Part shown: piece after piece, positions 26,487 to 35,587 of the stretch
Layout: each line of letters begins with the position of its first letter
Numbering within the stretch: the first letter of the stretch is position 1
Source: Polyangiaceae bacterium
Lineage (GTDB): Bacteria > Myxococcota_A > Polyangia > Polyangiales > Polyangiaceae
Assembly: GCA_016715885.1 (NCBI GenBank)
Contig: JADJXL010000012.1
Location: 1-64,000, forward strand
Length of the DNA stretch: 64,000 nt
Reading direction: 5' to 3'
Program-made: the position numbers and the translations under genes
The notes under the pieces: model-generated
Databases searched by the model: none
Told to the model about the DNA's origin: nothing
What the model saw: the letters and a program-made list of their open reading frames with translations, nothing else

Positions 26487-27392
26487 TCAGGTTTTTGGAC
26501 CGTCACCGAGCACGAGGCGCCGAAGCCGTTCGATGCCTTCGATGCTGCGCGCGCCGTACCACATGAGATCCTTGCCGTCACAGAAAACAATGCGCCCGTT
26601 TTTGGCAGCCGGAATATCGAGCGCTCGGAACGTGTCCGCATCGGACTCGGTGAATGCGTGAGGTTCATCGGGCAGGATCACCACATCGGGCTGACGCGCG
26701 ACGACTTCGTCCAGCGTCACGCGCGGGTAACGCGTGTCGCGATCGCCCACGCGTTCGGGCGGAAGCGGCGCGGCCTTTCCAAGGTCCGCGGCAAGCGGAT
26801 AACGTCGCGGCCGGTCGGCGAAAATGTTTTGACCTCCAACGAGATCGAGCGTGTCCGAGATGAACGTGGATTCATGCACCGTCATGAGCGGGTCCATCCA
26901 AATGGGCACGAAAGCGCGCACGGGCGCGTGATCTTGCCGGTGCTGTTCAGCTTCGCGATGCGCACGATACGCGGTAGCGACGAGCGCACGCGCCGAGGGC
27001 TCTTCGGAAATGCCCAGCGCAATGGCGAGCCGAGCCAAATGAGAAATGCCTTCGGCAAACCGTTTGGGGAACGAAACCAGCACGGAGATGCCCGCTGCAT
27101 CGAGCTTTTCGATTTGCGAGCGCGTATTTTCTTCCTGATTCGCGATCACCAGATCCGGCTCGAGCGATATGACGCGGTCGACGTCGACGTCTTTCGTGCC
27201 CCCGACGATTTCGATGTCGCTCACGTCCGCTTCGGGAGCGATGCAAAATCGCGTGCGCCCGACGAGTTTGTCTTTGGCACCCAAACGAATGACGGAATAC
27301 GTGTCGCTCGGGACGAGCGAGACCACTCGTGCCGGAGGGTTTGGAAAAACGTACCGACGTTGCCTATCGTCTTGAAACTTGATGATTTTCAT
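26487..27392 (-). CDS. BtuF/FhuD-like substrate-binding protein without signal peptide
   Basis: The fold is that of helical-backbone metal/vitamin-receptor proteins: RVVSLVPSDTYSVIRLGAKD, VDRVISLEPDLVIANQEEN, VTLDEVVARQPDVVILPDEP. 301 residues from ATG 27392. Unlike periplasmic BtuF, no export signal is visible, so the protein may be cytosolic, and no ABC permease or ATPase genes sit next to it. Its function may differ from cobalamin uptake. The ACP gene follows 69 bp downstream. Confidence 0.75.
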   Translation of the reverse strand: MKIIKFQDDRQRRYVFPNPPARVVSLVPSDTYSVIRLGAKDKLVGRTRFCIAPEADVSDIEIVGGTKDVDVDRVISLEPDLVIANQEENTRSQIEKLDAAGISVLVSFPKRFAEGISHLARLAIALGISEEPSARALVATAYRAHREAEQHRQDHAPVRAFVPIWMDPLMTVHESTFISDTLDLVGGQNIFADRPRRYPLAADLGKAAPLPPERVGDRDTRYPRVTLDEVVARQPDVVILPDEPHAFTESDADTFRALDIPAAKNGRIVFCDGKDLMWYGARSIEGIERLRRLVLGDGPKT

Positions 27393-27468
27393 GAGCTGCA
27401 ACCTGAACAGACTTTTTCATGAGGAACAACGGGCCAGAGGTCAAGGATGGTTGGTCGGTTTTCCCGGT

Positions 27469-28083
27469 TCATGCCGCATCCCAAGCCTCCATCAGCCGTT
27501 TCACGTAGTTCCCCGGATCCTCGCTTCGCATGACGCCTCCCATCACCGCAAATCCCGACGCCCCCGCTCGCTTCAGCATACCCACGTTTGTCTCGTCCAC
27601 GCCACCCAGCGCAAACACAGGCACCCCAAGCAGCGCCGCTTCTCGTAGGACCTCCGGCTTCAGCACGGCCGTGAGGCCCGGTTTGCTCGCGGTTCTGGCA
27701 AACGGACCGAGCGTCACATAATCAGCGCCGGTCGATGCCGCGACATCCTCGAGGGTGTGGCAGGACAATCCAATGATTGCCGATTCTCCCAGGTGCGTGC
27801 GCGCCTCTGCGACATTTGCACCCGCGGGCAAATGCACGCCGTCCGAATGAATGGCTGCATGTATATCGCCGTGAACGAGCAGCGTGCCGCCGCGCTGACG
27901 CACGATGGGCAATAGCTCATTCACGAGCGACAATCGCTCGCTTGGCGACATGTCCTTTTCCCGCAAGCTCACCCAACGGCACCCGCCCTCGAGCGCCGAT
28001 TGAATCACGTGGGTAAGCGGCCGGCGCGCTTGTGAGCGGTCCGTAATCAATAGCAGCGGTGCGGGAAGCCGAGCCGAACGCAT
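27469..28083 (-). CDS. thiE: Thiamine phosphate synthase
   Basis: ThiE couples the pyrimidine and thiazole phosphates into thiamine phosphate. Visible motifs are WVSLREKDMSPSERLSL, LLVHGDIHAAIHSDGVHLP and GADYVTLGPFARTASKPG, with FALGGVDETNVGMLKRAGA near the end. 204 residues, normal length. It is last in the thi operon, 9 bp after thiG. Confidence 0.93.
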   Translation of the reverse strand: MRSARLPAPLLLITDRSQARRPLTHVIQSALEGGCRWVSLREKDMSPSERLSLVNELLPIVRQRGGTLLVHGDIHAAIHSDGVHLPAGANVAEARTHLGESAIIGLSCHTLEDVAASTGADYVTLGPFARTASKPGLTAVLKPEVLREAALLGVPVFALGGVDETNVGMLKRAGASGFAVMGGVMRSEDPGNYVKRLMEAWDAA

Positions 28084-28092
28084 TTCAAATGG

Positions 28093-28893
28093 TCACGTCC
28101 CAATCAGCCCAAGCTCGGGGCTCGAAGCTTCAGCGCGCGTTTTCTTCGGAATTCGCCCCGCTAGGCGAGCCAGCCGTCCGGCTTCGACCGCAAACTTCAT
28201 CGCCGTTGCCATTTTGACGGGATCATTGCTGCGCGACACCGCCGTGTTCAGCAATACCGCATCACATCCGAGCTCCATGGCGAGCGCTGCGTCGGATGCC
28301 GTTCCTACGCCCGCATCCAATACGACGGGGACGGGCGACCGTGCGCAAATTCGTTCAATGTTGTACGGATTTAAAATGCCAAGACCCGATCCAATCGGCG
28401 AACCCAGCGGCATCACCGCAGCACACCCGATATCGGCCAATCGCTGACACACAATGGGATCATCCGTACAGTAAGGCAAAACGGTAAAACCACTCCGCAC
28501 GAGCTCGTCCGCCGCACGCAAGAGTTGCTCGACATCCGGATGAAGCGTTTCGCGATCGCCAATCAATTCGAGCTTCACCCAAGCGGTTTCGAGCGCTTCG
28601 CGACCGAGCTCCGCGGTCAATACGGCGTCTTTCACGGTGGCGCAGCCGGCAGTGTTTGGCAAAAGAAACGCGCGACCTGCAACGAGGTCGAAGAGCGATT
28701 CGGCATGACCCGACAGATCGGCCCTTCGAATCGATACGGTCAAGATTTCTGCCCCCGATGCCGTGAACGCATCGAGAAAAATATTTTGGTTCGGATACCC
28801 CGCAGATCCTAGAAACAAGCGCGACGAAAACGACCTGCCCGCAATGATCAACGAATCACTCGATTTACCATTGGTTTTTTCGTTCGACATCAT
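28093..28893 (-). CDS. thiG: Thiazole synthase
   Basis: ThiG builds thiazole phosphate from 1-deoxyxylulose phosphate, dehydroglycine and ThiS thiocarboxylate. Evidence includes LIIAGRSFSSRLFLGSAGYP, FLLPNTAGCATVKDAVLTA, WVKLELIGDRETLHPD (the catalytic Lys region) and VVLDAGVGTASDAALAMELG. The in-frame extension to 28986 overlaps thiS and is dropped; ATG 28893 (MMSNEKTNG) gives 266 residues. thiS ends 1 bp upstream of this start. Confidence 0.94.
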   Translation of the reverse strand: MMSNEKTNGKSSDSLIIAGRSFSSRLFLGSAGYPNQNIFLDAFTASGAEILTVSIRRADLSGHAESLFDLVAGRAFLLPNTAGCATVKDAVLTAELGREALETAWVKLELIGDRETLHPDVEQLLRAADELVRSGFTVLPYCTDDPIVCQRLADIGCAAVMPLGSPIGSGLGILNPYNIERICARSPVPVVLDAGVGTASDAALAMELGCDAVLLNTAVSRSNDPVKMATAMKFAVEAGRLARLAGRIPKKTRAEASSPELGLIGT

Positions 28894-28894
28894 T

Positions 28895-29095
28895 TCAACC
28901 ACCTTGCATGATCTTGACGATTTCGATGTCGTCTTCCCCTGACAGCACCGTCTCTGCCCACTTCGATCTTGGCACGACGCTACCATTGATCGCTACGGCG
29001 ATGCCTCGCGTTTCCACCTGGAAACCTTGCGCTGCAAGCAAATCGACAAGGCGCTCGGGCGCGGAAGTCAAGAGTTTTCCATTGAGTCGCATCAT
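28895..29095 (-). CDS. thiS: Sulfur carrier protein ThiS
   Basis: 66 residues with a ubiquitin-like fold ending in Gly-Gly (IEIVKIMQGG), the site that is adenylated and thiocarboxylated. MRLNGKLL and AVAINGSVVPRSKW are family motifs. It sits between thiO and thiG, overlapping thiO by 4 bp. Confidence 0.93.
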   Translation of the reverse strand: MMRLNGKLLTSAPERLVDLLAAQGFQVETRGIAVAINGSVVPRSKWAETVLSGEDDIEIVKIMQGG

Positions 29096-30279
29096 GAAGT
29101 CTCCCGGCTTTTTGTAAAACGATCAATACCAAATTTCGAGATGCGATCGTCGAGTTTTCCAATCAAAACAAAATCCGCAATCGCTTTCGCGGTGATCGGC
29201 GCGAGCAAAATGCCATTACGATGATGTCCGGTCGCCAGCAAAAGACCATCGATGCCGGGCACCGGACCGAGCACCGGAGCGTCATCGCGGCTTCCTGGAC
29301 GAAATCCCGTCCACATTTCATCAATCGCCAGCTCTTCGATTCCAGGGAGCGCACGCCATGCCGCTTCGAGCAGCGCCAGGACGCCGCCTGCCGTCAAACT
29401 CGCGTCGAACCCCTTTTCTTCCGTGGTCGCACCAATGAGCAGCCGGCCATCGAAACGCGGCACCAAGTAACTCTTCGGCGCCCATATCACGTGACGCACG
29501 AGCGGCTCTTTGGGATTCATTCGCACGGCAATCATTTGCCCTTTGACCGGCCGAACTGGAGGCATTGCTGACGAGGGCAAACCCGAGAGCATGCGTGACC
29601 ACGCGCCCGCGGCAAGTACGACGATGTCTGCCGAATGAAGCTTTTCCGCAATGACGACTCCCCGCGCTCGCCCCGCCTCGATGTCGATTCCTGCGACGGG
29701 CGTGTGTTCATGCAAATGGCCACCTGCGCGCAAAAAGGCTGTTTTCAATGCCGAAGCGACGTTGCGATTGTCGACCTGACCATCCTTTGCAGAAAAGATT
29801 GCCCCCGCCGTGCGTGGATGCAAATGCGGTTCGCGCTCGCGTGCTGCCGCGCCTGATAGCCATTCGATCGAAATCCCCAGGCTCCGCTGAAAATCGTATC
29901 TGTGGCGCAATGCTTCCACATCGTCACGATTGAGCGCCACCACGAGCGTTCCATCGAGACGCAAATCCACTTGCTCGCCGCTCGAGGCTTCCAGTTCCTG
30001 GGCAAACTCTGGCCACATCGCTTGACTTGCGAGACACAGCGGCAAGAGCACCTGCTCGCCAGGTTCGGCTTCCACGCCAGCCGCGAGCATCCCGGCCGCG
30101 GCATGCGTTGCTCCGCGCCCCGCATCGGCCCTATCGAACACGTCTACGCGGCAGCCTGCGAGCGCCAGCCGAAAGCCGATGGAAAGGCCGATGATGCCCG
30201 CGCCAACGATGGCTACGGTCGGTCTCTCTGCGTGAACGGACGATGCGGAAATGACAGCCTCCTCGAACGATCGAGGCAT
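29092..30279 (-). CDS. thiO: Glycine oxidase ThiO
   Basis: ThiO makes the dehydroglycine used by ThiG, in place of the anaerobic radical enzyme ThiH. The FAD motif is VAIVGAGIIGLSIGFRLALA, and the C-terminal ATGHHRNGILLAPITAKAIADF is typical of the family. 395 residues from ATG 30279; ATG 30303 is also in frame. It implies thiamine synthesis under oxygen. No TPP riboswitch was seen upstream. Confidence 0.92.
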   Translation of the reverse strand: MPRSFEEAVISASSVHAERPTVAIVGAGIIGLSIGFRLALAGCRVDVFDRADAGRGATHAAAGMLAAGVEAEPGEQVLLPLCLASQAMWPEFAQELEASSGEQVDLRLDGTLVVALNRDDVEALRHRYDFQRSLGISIEWLSGAAAREREPHLHPRTAGAIFSAKDGQVDNRNVASALKTAFLRAGGHLHEHTPVAGIDIEAGRARGVVIAEKLHSADIVVLAAGAWSRMLSGLPSSAMPPVRPVKGQMIAVRMNPKEPLVRHVIWAPKSYLVPRFDGRLLIGATTEEKGFDASLTAGGVLALLEAAWRALPGIEELAIDEMWTGFRPGSRDDAPVLGPVPGIDGLLLATGHHRNGILLAPITAKAIADFVLIGKLDDRISKFGIDRFTKSRETS

Positions 30280-30385
30280 GGCCTCATGCAGCTCAAAAAG
30301 CAAGCGGTCCGCACACGCCGCTCACAAATTCTGCCTCGCAACCGAGCCCTGCCTTTCGCTACGCTCGGACGTCGGAGGTGTTCTC

Positions 30386-31408
30386 GTGTTCCGCTTCAAA
30401 CGCTACGTATCGCTTGCGCTGCTTTCAGCACTCTCGGTTTTGGGTTGTGGAGGTGAAACGGGAAGCGGAAAAACCCCCGAGCCCGAACCCGTGCCGAAGT
30501 TCGATTACCCGCTCGACGACGTGCTTCGTTTGCATCACGTGCAAACCAAATCCACGCACAACAGCTACCATATCGAGACCAAGGACAACACCGTCGAAGA
30601 TTGGAACTACACGCACGCTCCGCTCGACGTGCAGCTCGGCGCGCAAGGTGTCCGGCACGTGGAGCTCGACATACGCTTCAATGCGTCGCTCGAAATCTTC
30701 GAAGTGTACCATTTGCCCATTCTCGACGAGCAAACCACGTGTCGAAAATTCACCGACTGTTTGTCCGTCCTGAAGAAATGGTCGGATGCGCACCGAGCTC
30801 ATCATGCGCTGGTGGTGCAAATCGAAATGAAAGACACGGTGCCCGAAGTTTCGGCGGAAACGTATTTCGAGGCGATGCACAAGGAAATACGTAGCGTTTG
30901 GCCTGACAATCGATTGTTCACGCCGGACGAATTGCAGGGGAGCGAAGCGACGTTGCGGGACGCCGTGAAGAAAAACGGTTGGCCGACGCTTGGCGAGCTG
31001 CGAGGGCAGGTGCTGTTCACGCTGGATGATTCGGGGACGAACCGGCAGCTCTACACGAAGAACCACACGGGTTTGGCTGGACGAATTCTCTTCGCGGACG
31101 CGTCGCCGACGGATCCGTGGGCAGCGATCGCGGTTCTGAATAGCCCGCTGGGAGATGCGGCGGCCATCGCCGAGGCGCTCGCAGCGAACATGCTCGTGCG
31201 CACGTTCGTCGATGGAACGCAGGAGGCGCGCGATGCGGCCATGACAAACGGCGTGCACTTTTTGACGACGGACTACCCGGCGCCCGTCGACGGGATGGCT
31301 TACTGGTTCGACTTGCCGGGCGGAACGCCGTCGCGATGCAATCCGGTCACGGCGCCTGCGGAATGCACGTCGGAGGCGATCGAGGATCCGGAGTTTGTCG
31401 GGGAGTGA
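30386..31408 (+). CDS. PI-PLC-like phosphodiesterase lipoprotein
   Basis: GTG 30386 has GGAGG 7 bases upstream and gives a lipoprotein signal (RYVSLALLSALSVLGC). The mature part resembles calcium-dependent phosphoinositide phospholipase C: HHVQTKSTHNSYHI carries the first catalytic His, ..VRHVELDIRF the metal-binding Glu/Asp and FEVYHLPIL the second His. GQVLFTLDD and FLTTDYPAP lie near the end of the TIM barrel. The likely substrate is a phosphodiester lipid or glycan outside the cell; specificity is not predictable. It converges with the rhomboid gene. Confidence 0.8.
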   Translation: MFRFKRYVSLALLSALSVLGCGGETGSGKTPEPEPVPKFDYPLDDVLRLHHVQTKSTHNSYHIETKDNTVEDWNYTHAPLDVQLGAQGVRHVELDIRFNASLEIFEVYHLPILDEQTTCRKFTDCLSVLKKWSDAHRAHHALVVQIEMKDTVPEVSAETYFEAMHKEIRSVWPDNRLFTPDELQGSEATLRDAVKKNGWPTLGELRGQVLFTLDDSGTNRQLYTKNHTGLAGRILFADASPTDPWAAIAVLNSPLGDAAAIAEALAANMLVRTFVDGTQEARDAAMTNGVHFLTTDYPAPVDGMAYWFDLPGGTPSRCNPVTAPAECTSEAIEDPEFVGE

Positions 31409-31431
31409 GATGGTTGGAGGTCAAATGGTCC

Positions 31432-32664
31432 TCACCCACGCACCGCCATCATCCCGATCCCAACGGACGCTGCCATCGCCAACGCGATGACCCCCGCGAC
31501 CGCCGATAGCCACGGACGCGGCGTCGTCTCGATGCTCGCTCCAGGCATACGCTGATCGACCGGCACGAGCCCGTCGCCCAAGAACAAAATCATCAGGACA
31601 AACCCGAAGAAACCGCCGCCAAAATGCGCGAGTACGTCGATGCCCGGCAGGAAGCTCAAAAATACATTGAGCACCAACGGTCGCCATGCGCTCGACTTCA
31701 AGCGCGCCACGAGCAGCGGCGGCAAGAGCCCTCGAGGAAACACCACGATGGCCAAGACCGCCATCATGAGCCCCCAGATCGCCCCCGATGCACCGGCGCT
31801 CATCTTGTTGTCGGAGAAGTACGTCGTGACGAGCGCCCCACCTAGCCCGGACAAACCGTACAGGATGAAGAACCTGCGGGCACCCAAGACCGGCTCGAGC
31901 AGCATGCCCAAGTTGAAGAGCGCCAGCATGTTCATGATGAAGTGCATCACGCTCCAGTGCAGGAACGTCGATGCGTAGAGGCGCCACCATTCACCGCCAC
32001 GGACGAGCGGACCGTTTGTCGCGCCCATCCCCATGACCACCTTCGCGTACTCGGACGAGCTCGCCGTGATCATCGCGAACAGCGCCACCGCGCCGCACGC
32101 TGCGATGAGCGCGATGGTCATCGGGGTTTGTCCGCGGAGTTTGACCATGGCTTGATGGTCGCGCTCCACGAGCGATCGGCCTCGTACGAGAGCTTCCTGG
32201 AGCCGCTCGTTGGACGGCGCGTCGCTTTGCTTGATGCGCTCGGCTGCCGCTTCGAGCAGGCCGAGTTTGTCCCCAGAAACGTGTGCAAGACGGCTCGCAT
32301 CGTCGACGTGATGAAAGCCGAAGCGCACGTTGGCCGCGCCGCGAGATCCCGTCTGGAGTGCTTGCACGACCGCGGGACCACCGCCGATGGCCACCACGTG
32401 CGTCGGTACGTTGCCGGTACTTGCAACTCGAACGATCTCCGCGACGATCTCCGGCAATCGTTTCAGCGCATCGCGATCGCGCGTAGGCAGAAGAAAGATC
32501 TGCGGCGGCGCGCTGGGCGATATGAGCAATGAAAATTCCGGACGATGTTGAAGAAGCGACATCTCTGGGTCGAGGGCAAAAAGCGCGCCCAGAAGCCTGT
32601 CGCGACGCACGACGCTCGGGTCCGTAGGTAGATCCGGCAGTGCGGTCGCGTCGTCGATCGGCAT
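31432..32664 (-). CDS. Rhomboid-family intramembrane serine protease with N-terminal soluble domain
   Basis: The C-terminal half has six or more membrane segments: WWRLYASTFLHWSVMHFIMN, the catalytic serine in MSAGASGAIWG (GxSG), and the catalytic His in VLAHFGGGFFGF. The first 180 or so residues are soluble, with an alpha/beta character (THVVAIGGGPAVVQALQTG). I do not recognise that domain. Full length is 410 residues. Rhomboids cut transmembrane proteins within the bilayer. The substrate is unknown. Confidence 0.88.
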   Translation of the reverse strand: MPIDDATALPDLPTDPSVVRRDRLLGALFALDPEMSLLQHRPEFSLLISPSAPPQIFLLPTRDRDALKRLPEIVAEIVRVASTGNVPTHVVAIGGGPAVVQALQTGSRGAANVRFGFHHVDDASRLAHVSGDKLGLLEAAAERIKQSDAPSNERLQEALVRGRSLVERDHQAMVKLRGQTPMTIALIAACGAVALFAMITASSSEYAKVVMGMGATNGPLVRGGEWWRLYASTFLHWSVMHFIMNMLALFNLGMLLEPVLGARRFFILYGLSGLGGALVTTYFSDNKMSAGASGAIWGLMMAVLAIVVFPRGLLPPLLVARLKSSAWRPLVLNVFLSFLPGIDVLAHFGGGFFGFVLMILFLGDGLVPVDQRMPGASIETTPRPWLSAVAGVIALAMAASVGIGMMAVRG

Positions 32665-32774
32665 GTGGGCAAGTTGATCGCGAACCTAGCGGGATGCAAG
32701 GCGTCGGGGCGCGTTGCGCAGTCCAAACATTCGCTCTCGGCACTCGATGCTCGGTCGAGTAACATGCGCGCGTC

Positions 32775-34205
32775 ATGCCGAACTGGCTCCAGAACTTCCT
32801 CCCGATTCTGCTTCTGCTCGTTGCGATCGGCGTTGTGATGCTTCGGTTGCCGAAGATCGACGTCGGTCATTCGGATGCGTACAAGCGGCGTCGCTTCATG
32901 AACTGGTTCCCGCTCGGCTTGACCTACGCGCTGCTCTACTTCGGGCGGTACAACTTGTCGGCCAACGCTCCGCTCTTCGACAAACTCGGACTGATGAGCA
33001 AGACCGAATTTGGCGACATCAGTGGTATCGGCTCGTTCGTCTATGGCGTGGCGTTTCTGCTCAATGGGCCCCTGGCGGATAGGTGGGGTGGTCGCGCGAC
33101 GATGCTCATTTCTGCCGGTGGTTCGGCGCTCATGAACTTGCTCATGGCAAACATCATCGGGCGCGCGCAATCAGGGAGCATGGACCACGACGCCGTCATC
33201 ACTGCGATGACGGCGCTCAACACGGCGAACATGTACTTTCAAAGTTTCGGCGCCGTATCGATCGTCAAGGTCAACGCGGCGTGGTTCCACGTGCGCGAAC
33301 GTGGGATGCTCGGAGGTGTTTTCGGCATTTTGATATCGCTCGGTCTTTATTTTGCATACGATGGCAGCCGCGCGATTGCCTCATCAATGGGCTTGACGAA
33401 CGCATTCCTCGTACCCGCCGGAATGCTCATTGCCTTCTGTATCCTCGATAGTTTTCTCATTCGCGATTTGCCGAGCGAGGCAGGTTTCCCTGATTTCGAC
33501 ACTGCCGATGCATCGAGCGGCGACACCGGTCCAAGGCAAAGCGTGCTCGAAGTTGCGCGCACACTATTTTCCCAAAAGGTCATTTGGATCATCGTTGCAA
33601 TCGAATTTTGCAGCGGATTTTTGCGCAATGCCGTCATGCAATGGTACCTCGTGTTCGCCGCGAAGACCGGCGTCAAAGAGGGGTTCGTATCGTCGAACTG
33701 GGGCGTCTTGCTTTGCGTCGCAGGTATTCTCGGCGGCGTTTTCGCGGGCTTCATTTCCGACCACGTTTTCAGCGCAAGGCGCGGTCCCGTCGCGTCCGTG
33801 CTATATGGCGGGCTTCTCGTAGGGTCGCTTCTCACGCTTCTCACGCTCGGCACCGTGATGACCGGCTGGTCCGTCGTATTCATGTCGTTATGCGTCATCG
33901 GCGTGCACGGCATGTTGTCGGGCACGGCGAGCGCCGATTTCGGTGGCAAGAAAAACGCGGGCACGGCAACGGGCTTCATCGATGGATTCGTGTACCTCGG
34001 CACCGGTGTTCAATCGCTGCTCTACGCACGCATTCTTCCCGCTGCACCGGCTGACAAAGACCCGGCCAATTGGAAAATATGGCCGATCGCCATGATCCCC
34101 GTGGCCCTCGTTGGTTTCTTTCTCGCCACGCGCGTGTGGAACGCGCGACCCAAGACGCAAGCTTCCGTTCCCGCACCAACACCCGCACCGGCTGGCGCGG
34201 AATGA
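32775..34205 (+). CDS. MFS transporter, organophosphate:phosphate antiporter type
   Basis: 476 residues with about 12 membrane segments. LTYALLYFGRYNLSANAP is the signature of the GlpT/UhpT (OPA) branch, and GPLADRWGGRATMLI is the MFS motif A. An extra hydrophobic helix precedes the first canonical segment (LQNFLPILLLLVAIGVVML). The likely substrates are sugar or glycerol phosphates. It diverges from the rhomboid gene. Confidence 0.85.
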   Translation: MPNWLQNFLPILLLLVAIGVVMLRLPKIDVGHSDAYKRRRFMNWFPLGLTYALLYFGRYNLSANAPLFDKLGLMSKTEFGDISGIGSFVYGVAFLLNGPLADRWGGRATMLISAGGSALMNLLMANIIGRAQSGSMDHDAVITAMTALNTANMYFQSFGAVSIVKVNAAWFHVRERGMLGGVFGILISLGLYFAYDGSRAIASSMGLTNAFLVPAGMLIAFCILDSFLIRDLPSEAGFPDFDTADASSGDTGPRQSVLEVARTLFSQKVIWIIVAIEFCSGFLRNAVMQWYLVFAAKTGVKEGFVSSNWGVLLCVAGILGGVFAGFISDHVFSARRGPVASVLYGGLLVGSLLTLLTLGTVMTGWSVVFMSLCVIGVHGMLSGTASADFGGKKNAGTATGFIDGFVYLGTGVQSLLYARILPAAPADKDPANWKIWPIAMIPVALVGFFLATRVWNARPKTQASVPAPTPAPAGAE

Positions 34206-34329
34206 AGCACCCGTGGCGCCGGCGATACGTCCGTGGATAGGGGGACACGTCGCATCGGCCACAGGGCATCGAAATCCGCCGCATTTACTTTGATCCCGGA
34301 TCGGCATGCTCCATGAAGGGCGTGCCGTC

Positions 34330-35421
34330 ATGTTCGCTCGCACCGCTCTCTTCGCCCTCGCCGTCTCCGCGTTTGGTTGCTCCAAGCCCCAAACACCCGT
34401 GCAGCTTCATGAAGCCACGGCGGCCCCCATCGTCGTCATCGACGATGCCCCACCAGCATCCGCGGACAAACCTACCGCTTCTTCGGCGCAGATCGACGCT
34501 GCCGCGTTCGCACACGTCGTCGTCGATCAAGGCGAAGCGCTCGTCGTGCTCTCGACCGAGCCGGATGAAGCGCACTGGGCAAAAGGTGCGCCGAGCCTCG
34601 TGGGCAAAGCGAGCCCCATCGTCATGCGGCGCAACGTCGATCGAGCAGCGCTACCGGAGTTCATCAAGCGTCACATCGGCCGCGAGGTGGTTCTCGTGGG
34701 CCCGAGCGGTGAGGTTTGTCGCGGTACGCTCAGCTCGCCCTTCATCCTCGGGCGCGTCGAGCCTCATTTCGGCGAGCGAGAACGCTGGAGCGGCGAAGAG
34801 ATCGACGGCGTCATGACCCCGCCCGCGTCGGAAGAACGCATCGCTGAAGAGGCTTGGTCCATGAGCTCGGGTGGACGCGTTCTCGTTGCCGAGTTGGTCG
34901 GGACAAGCGGCGATTGTCGGGACGCACTTTTTGCTCGAGCGCAGGATTTGCCGGTGATCACGGCGGCTGCTGCACGTCGACCGTCGGCATCGATCACGGC
35001 TCGCGCGATGGATGAGCTGCGCAAGCTGCCTGCGTACGGTGCGTTGGAAGAGGCGTACCGAAAGTCGCAAAGCGTGACGAAGTCGTCGTCTTGGACGGAG
35101 AGCGACGATGCGGATGTGACGGTGCACGAATTTTCGACGAACGCGGCGACGTTCGTATGGCTCTCGGCATCGGCAGGGCAGCCGTGTAGTGACTTCTCTG
35201 GACGCATCGACGTGCTCTGGAAAGTGTACGGGCCGACCGCGAAAGAGCTCGAGTTCGAGCGGCTTTTCGATGGCGAGACGGAGTTCGAGCCGGAGCTCGT
35301 CGTCCACTCGCCGGGCGAGAAATTGCCGTCCTTCGTGGGGCGGGAATCGATCTTGCGCCAAGGTTCCGCCGGGTATGCCGTCGAGAATCTTCACGTTCCG
35401 TACCTCGACTGCCCCTGCTGA
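34330..35421 (+). CDS. Hypothetical lipoprotein
   Basis: ATG 34330 gives MFARTALFALAVSAFGC, a lipoprotein signal. The mature 345 residues have no domain I recognise. They contain mixed beta strands, few cysteines and an AREVVLVGPSGEVCRG-like segment. The C-terminus ends in a CPC tail (YLDCPC). It is probably periplasmic. Confidence 0.65.
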   Translation: MFARTALFALAVSAFGCSKPQTPVQLHEATAAPIVVIDDAPPASADKPTASSAQIDAAAFAHVVVDQGEALVVLSTEPDEAHWAKGAPSLVGKASPIVMRRNVDRAALPEFIKRHIGREVVLVGPSGEVCRGTLSSPFILGRVEPHFGERERWSGEEIDGVMTPPASEERIAEEAWSMSSGGRVLVAELVGTSGDCRDALFARAQDLPVITAAAARRPSASITARAMDELRKLPAYGALEEAYRKSQSVTKSSSWTESDDADVTVHEFSTNAATFVWLSASAGQPCSDFSGRIDVLWKVYGPTAKELEFERLFDGETEFEPELVVHSPGEKLPSFVGRESILRQGSAGYAVENLHVPYLDCPC

Positions 35422-35587
35422 GAGGGCTGGTCGGGAAAAACCTTTCGTCGGGTGTGCTGCCGGACGCATTGTCGGCGCGGTGCTCTTCCTTGCTCGATCG
35501 ATCTCGGTGCGAATTGACGTCGGGCGAAAGGTGTGAGAAACACTAGGCTTCGTTCGAGAGCTTGGTGGATCGTCAGTGAGGCGCGGG

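Noticed and set aside
30280..30420. TPP riboswitch upstream of thiO
   Set aside because: No CUGAGA or other conserved TPP element is visible on the - strand in this stretch.
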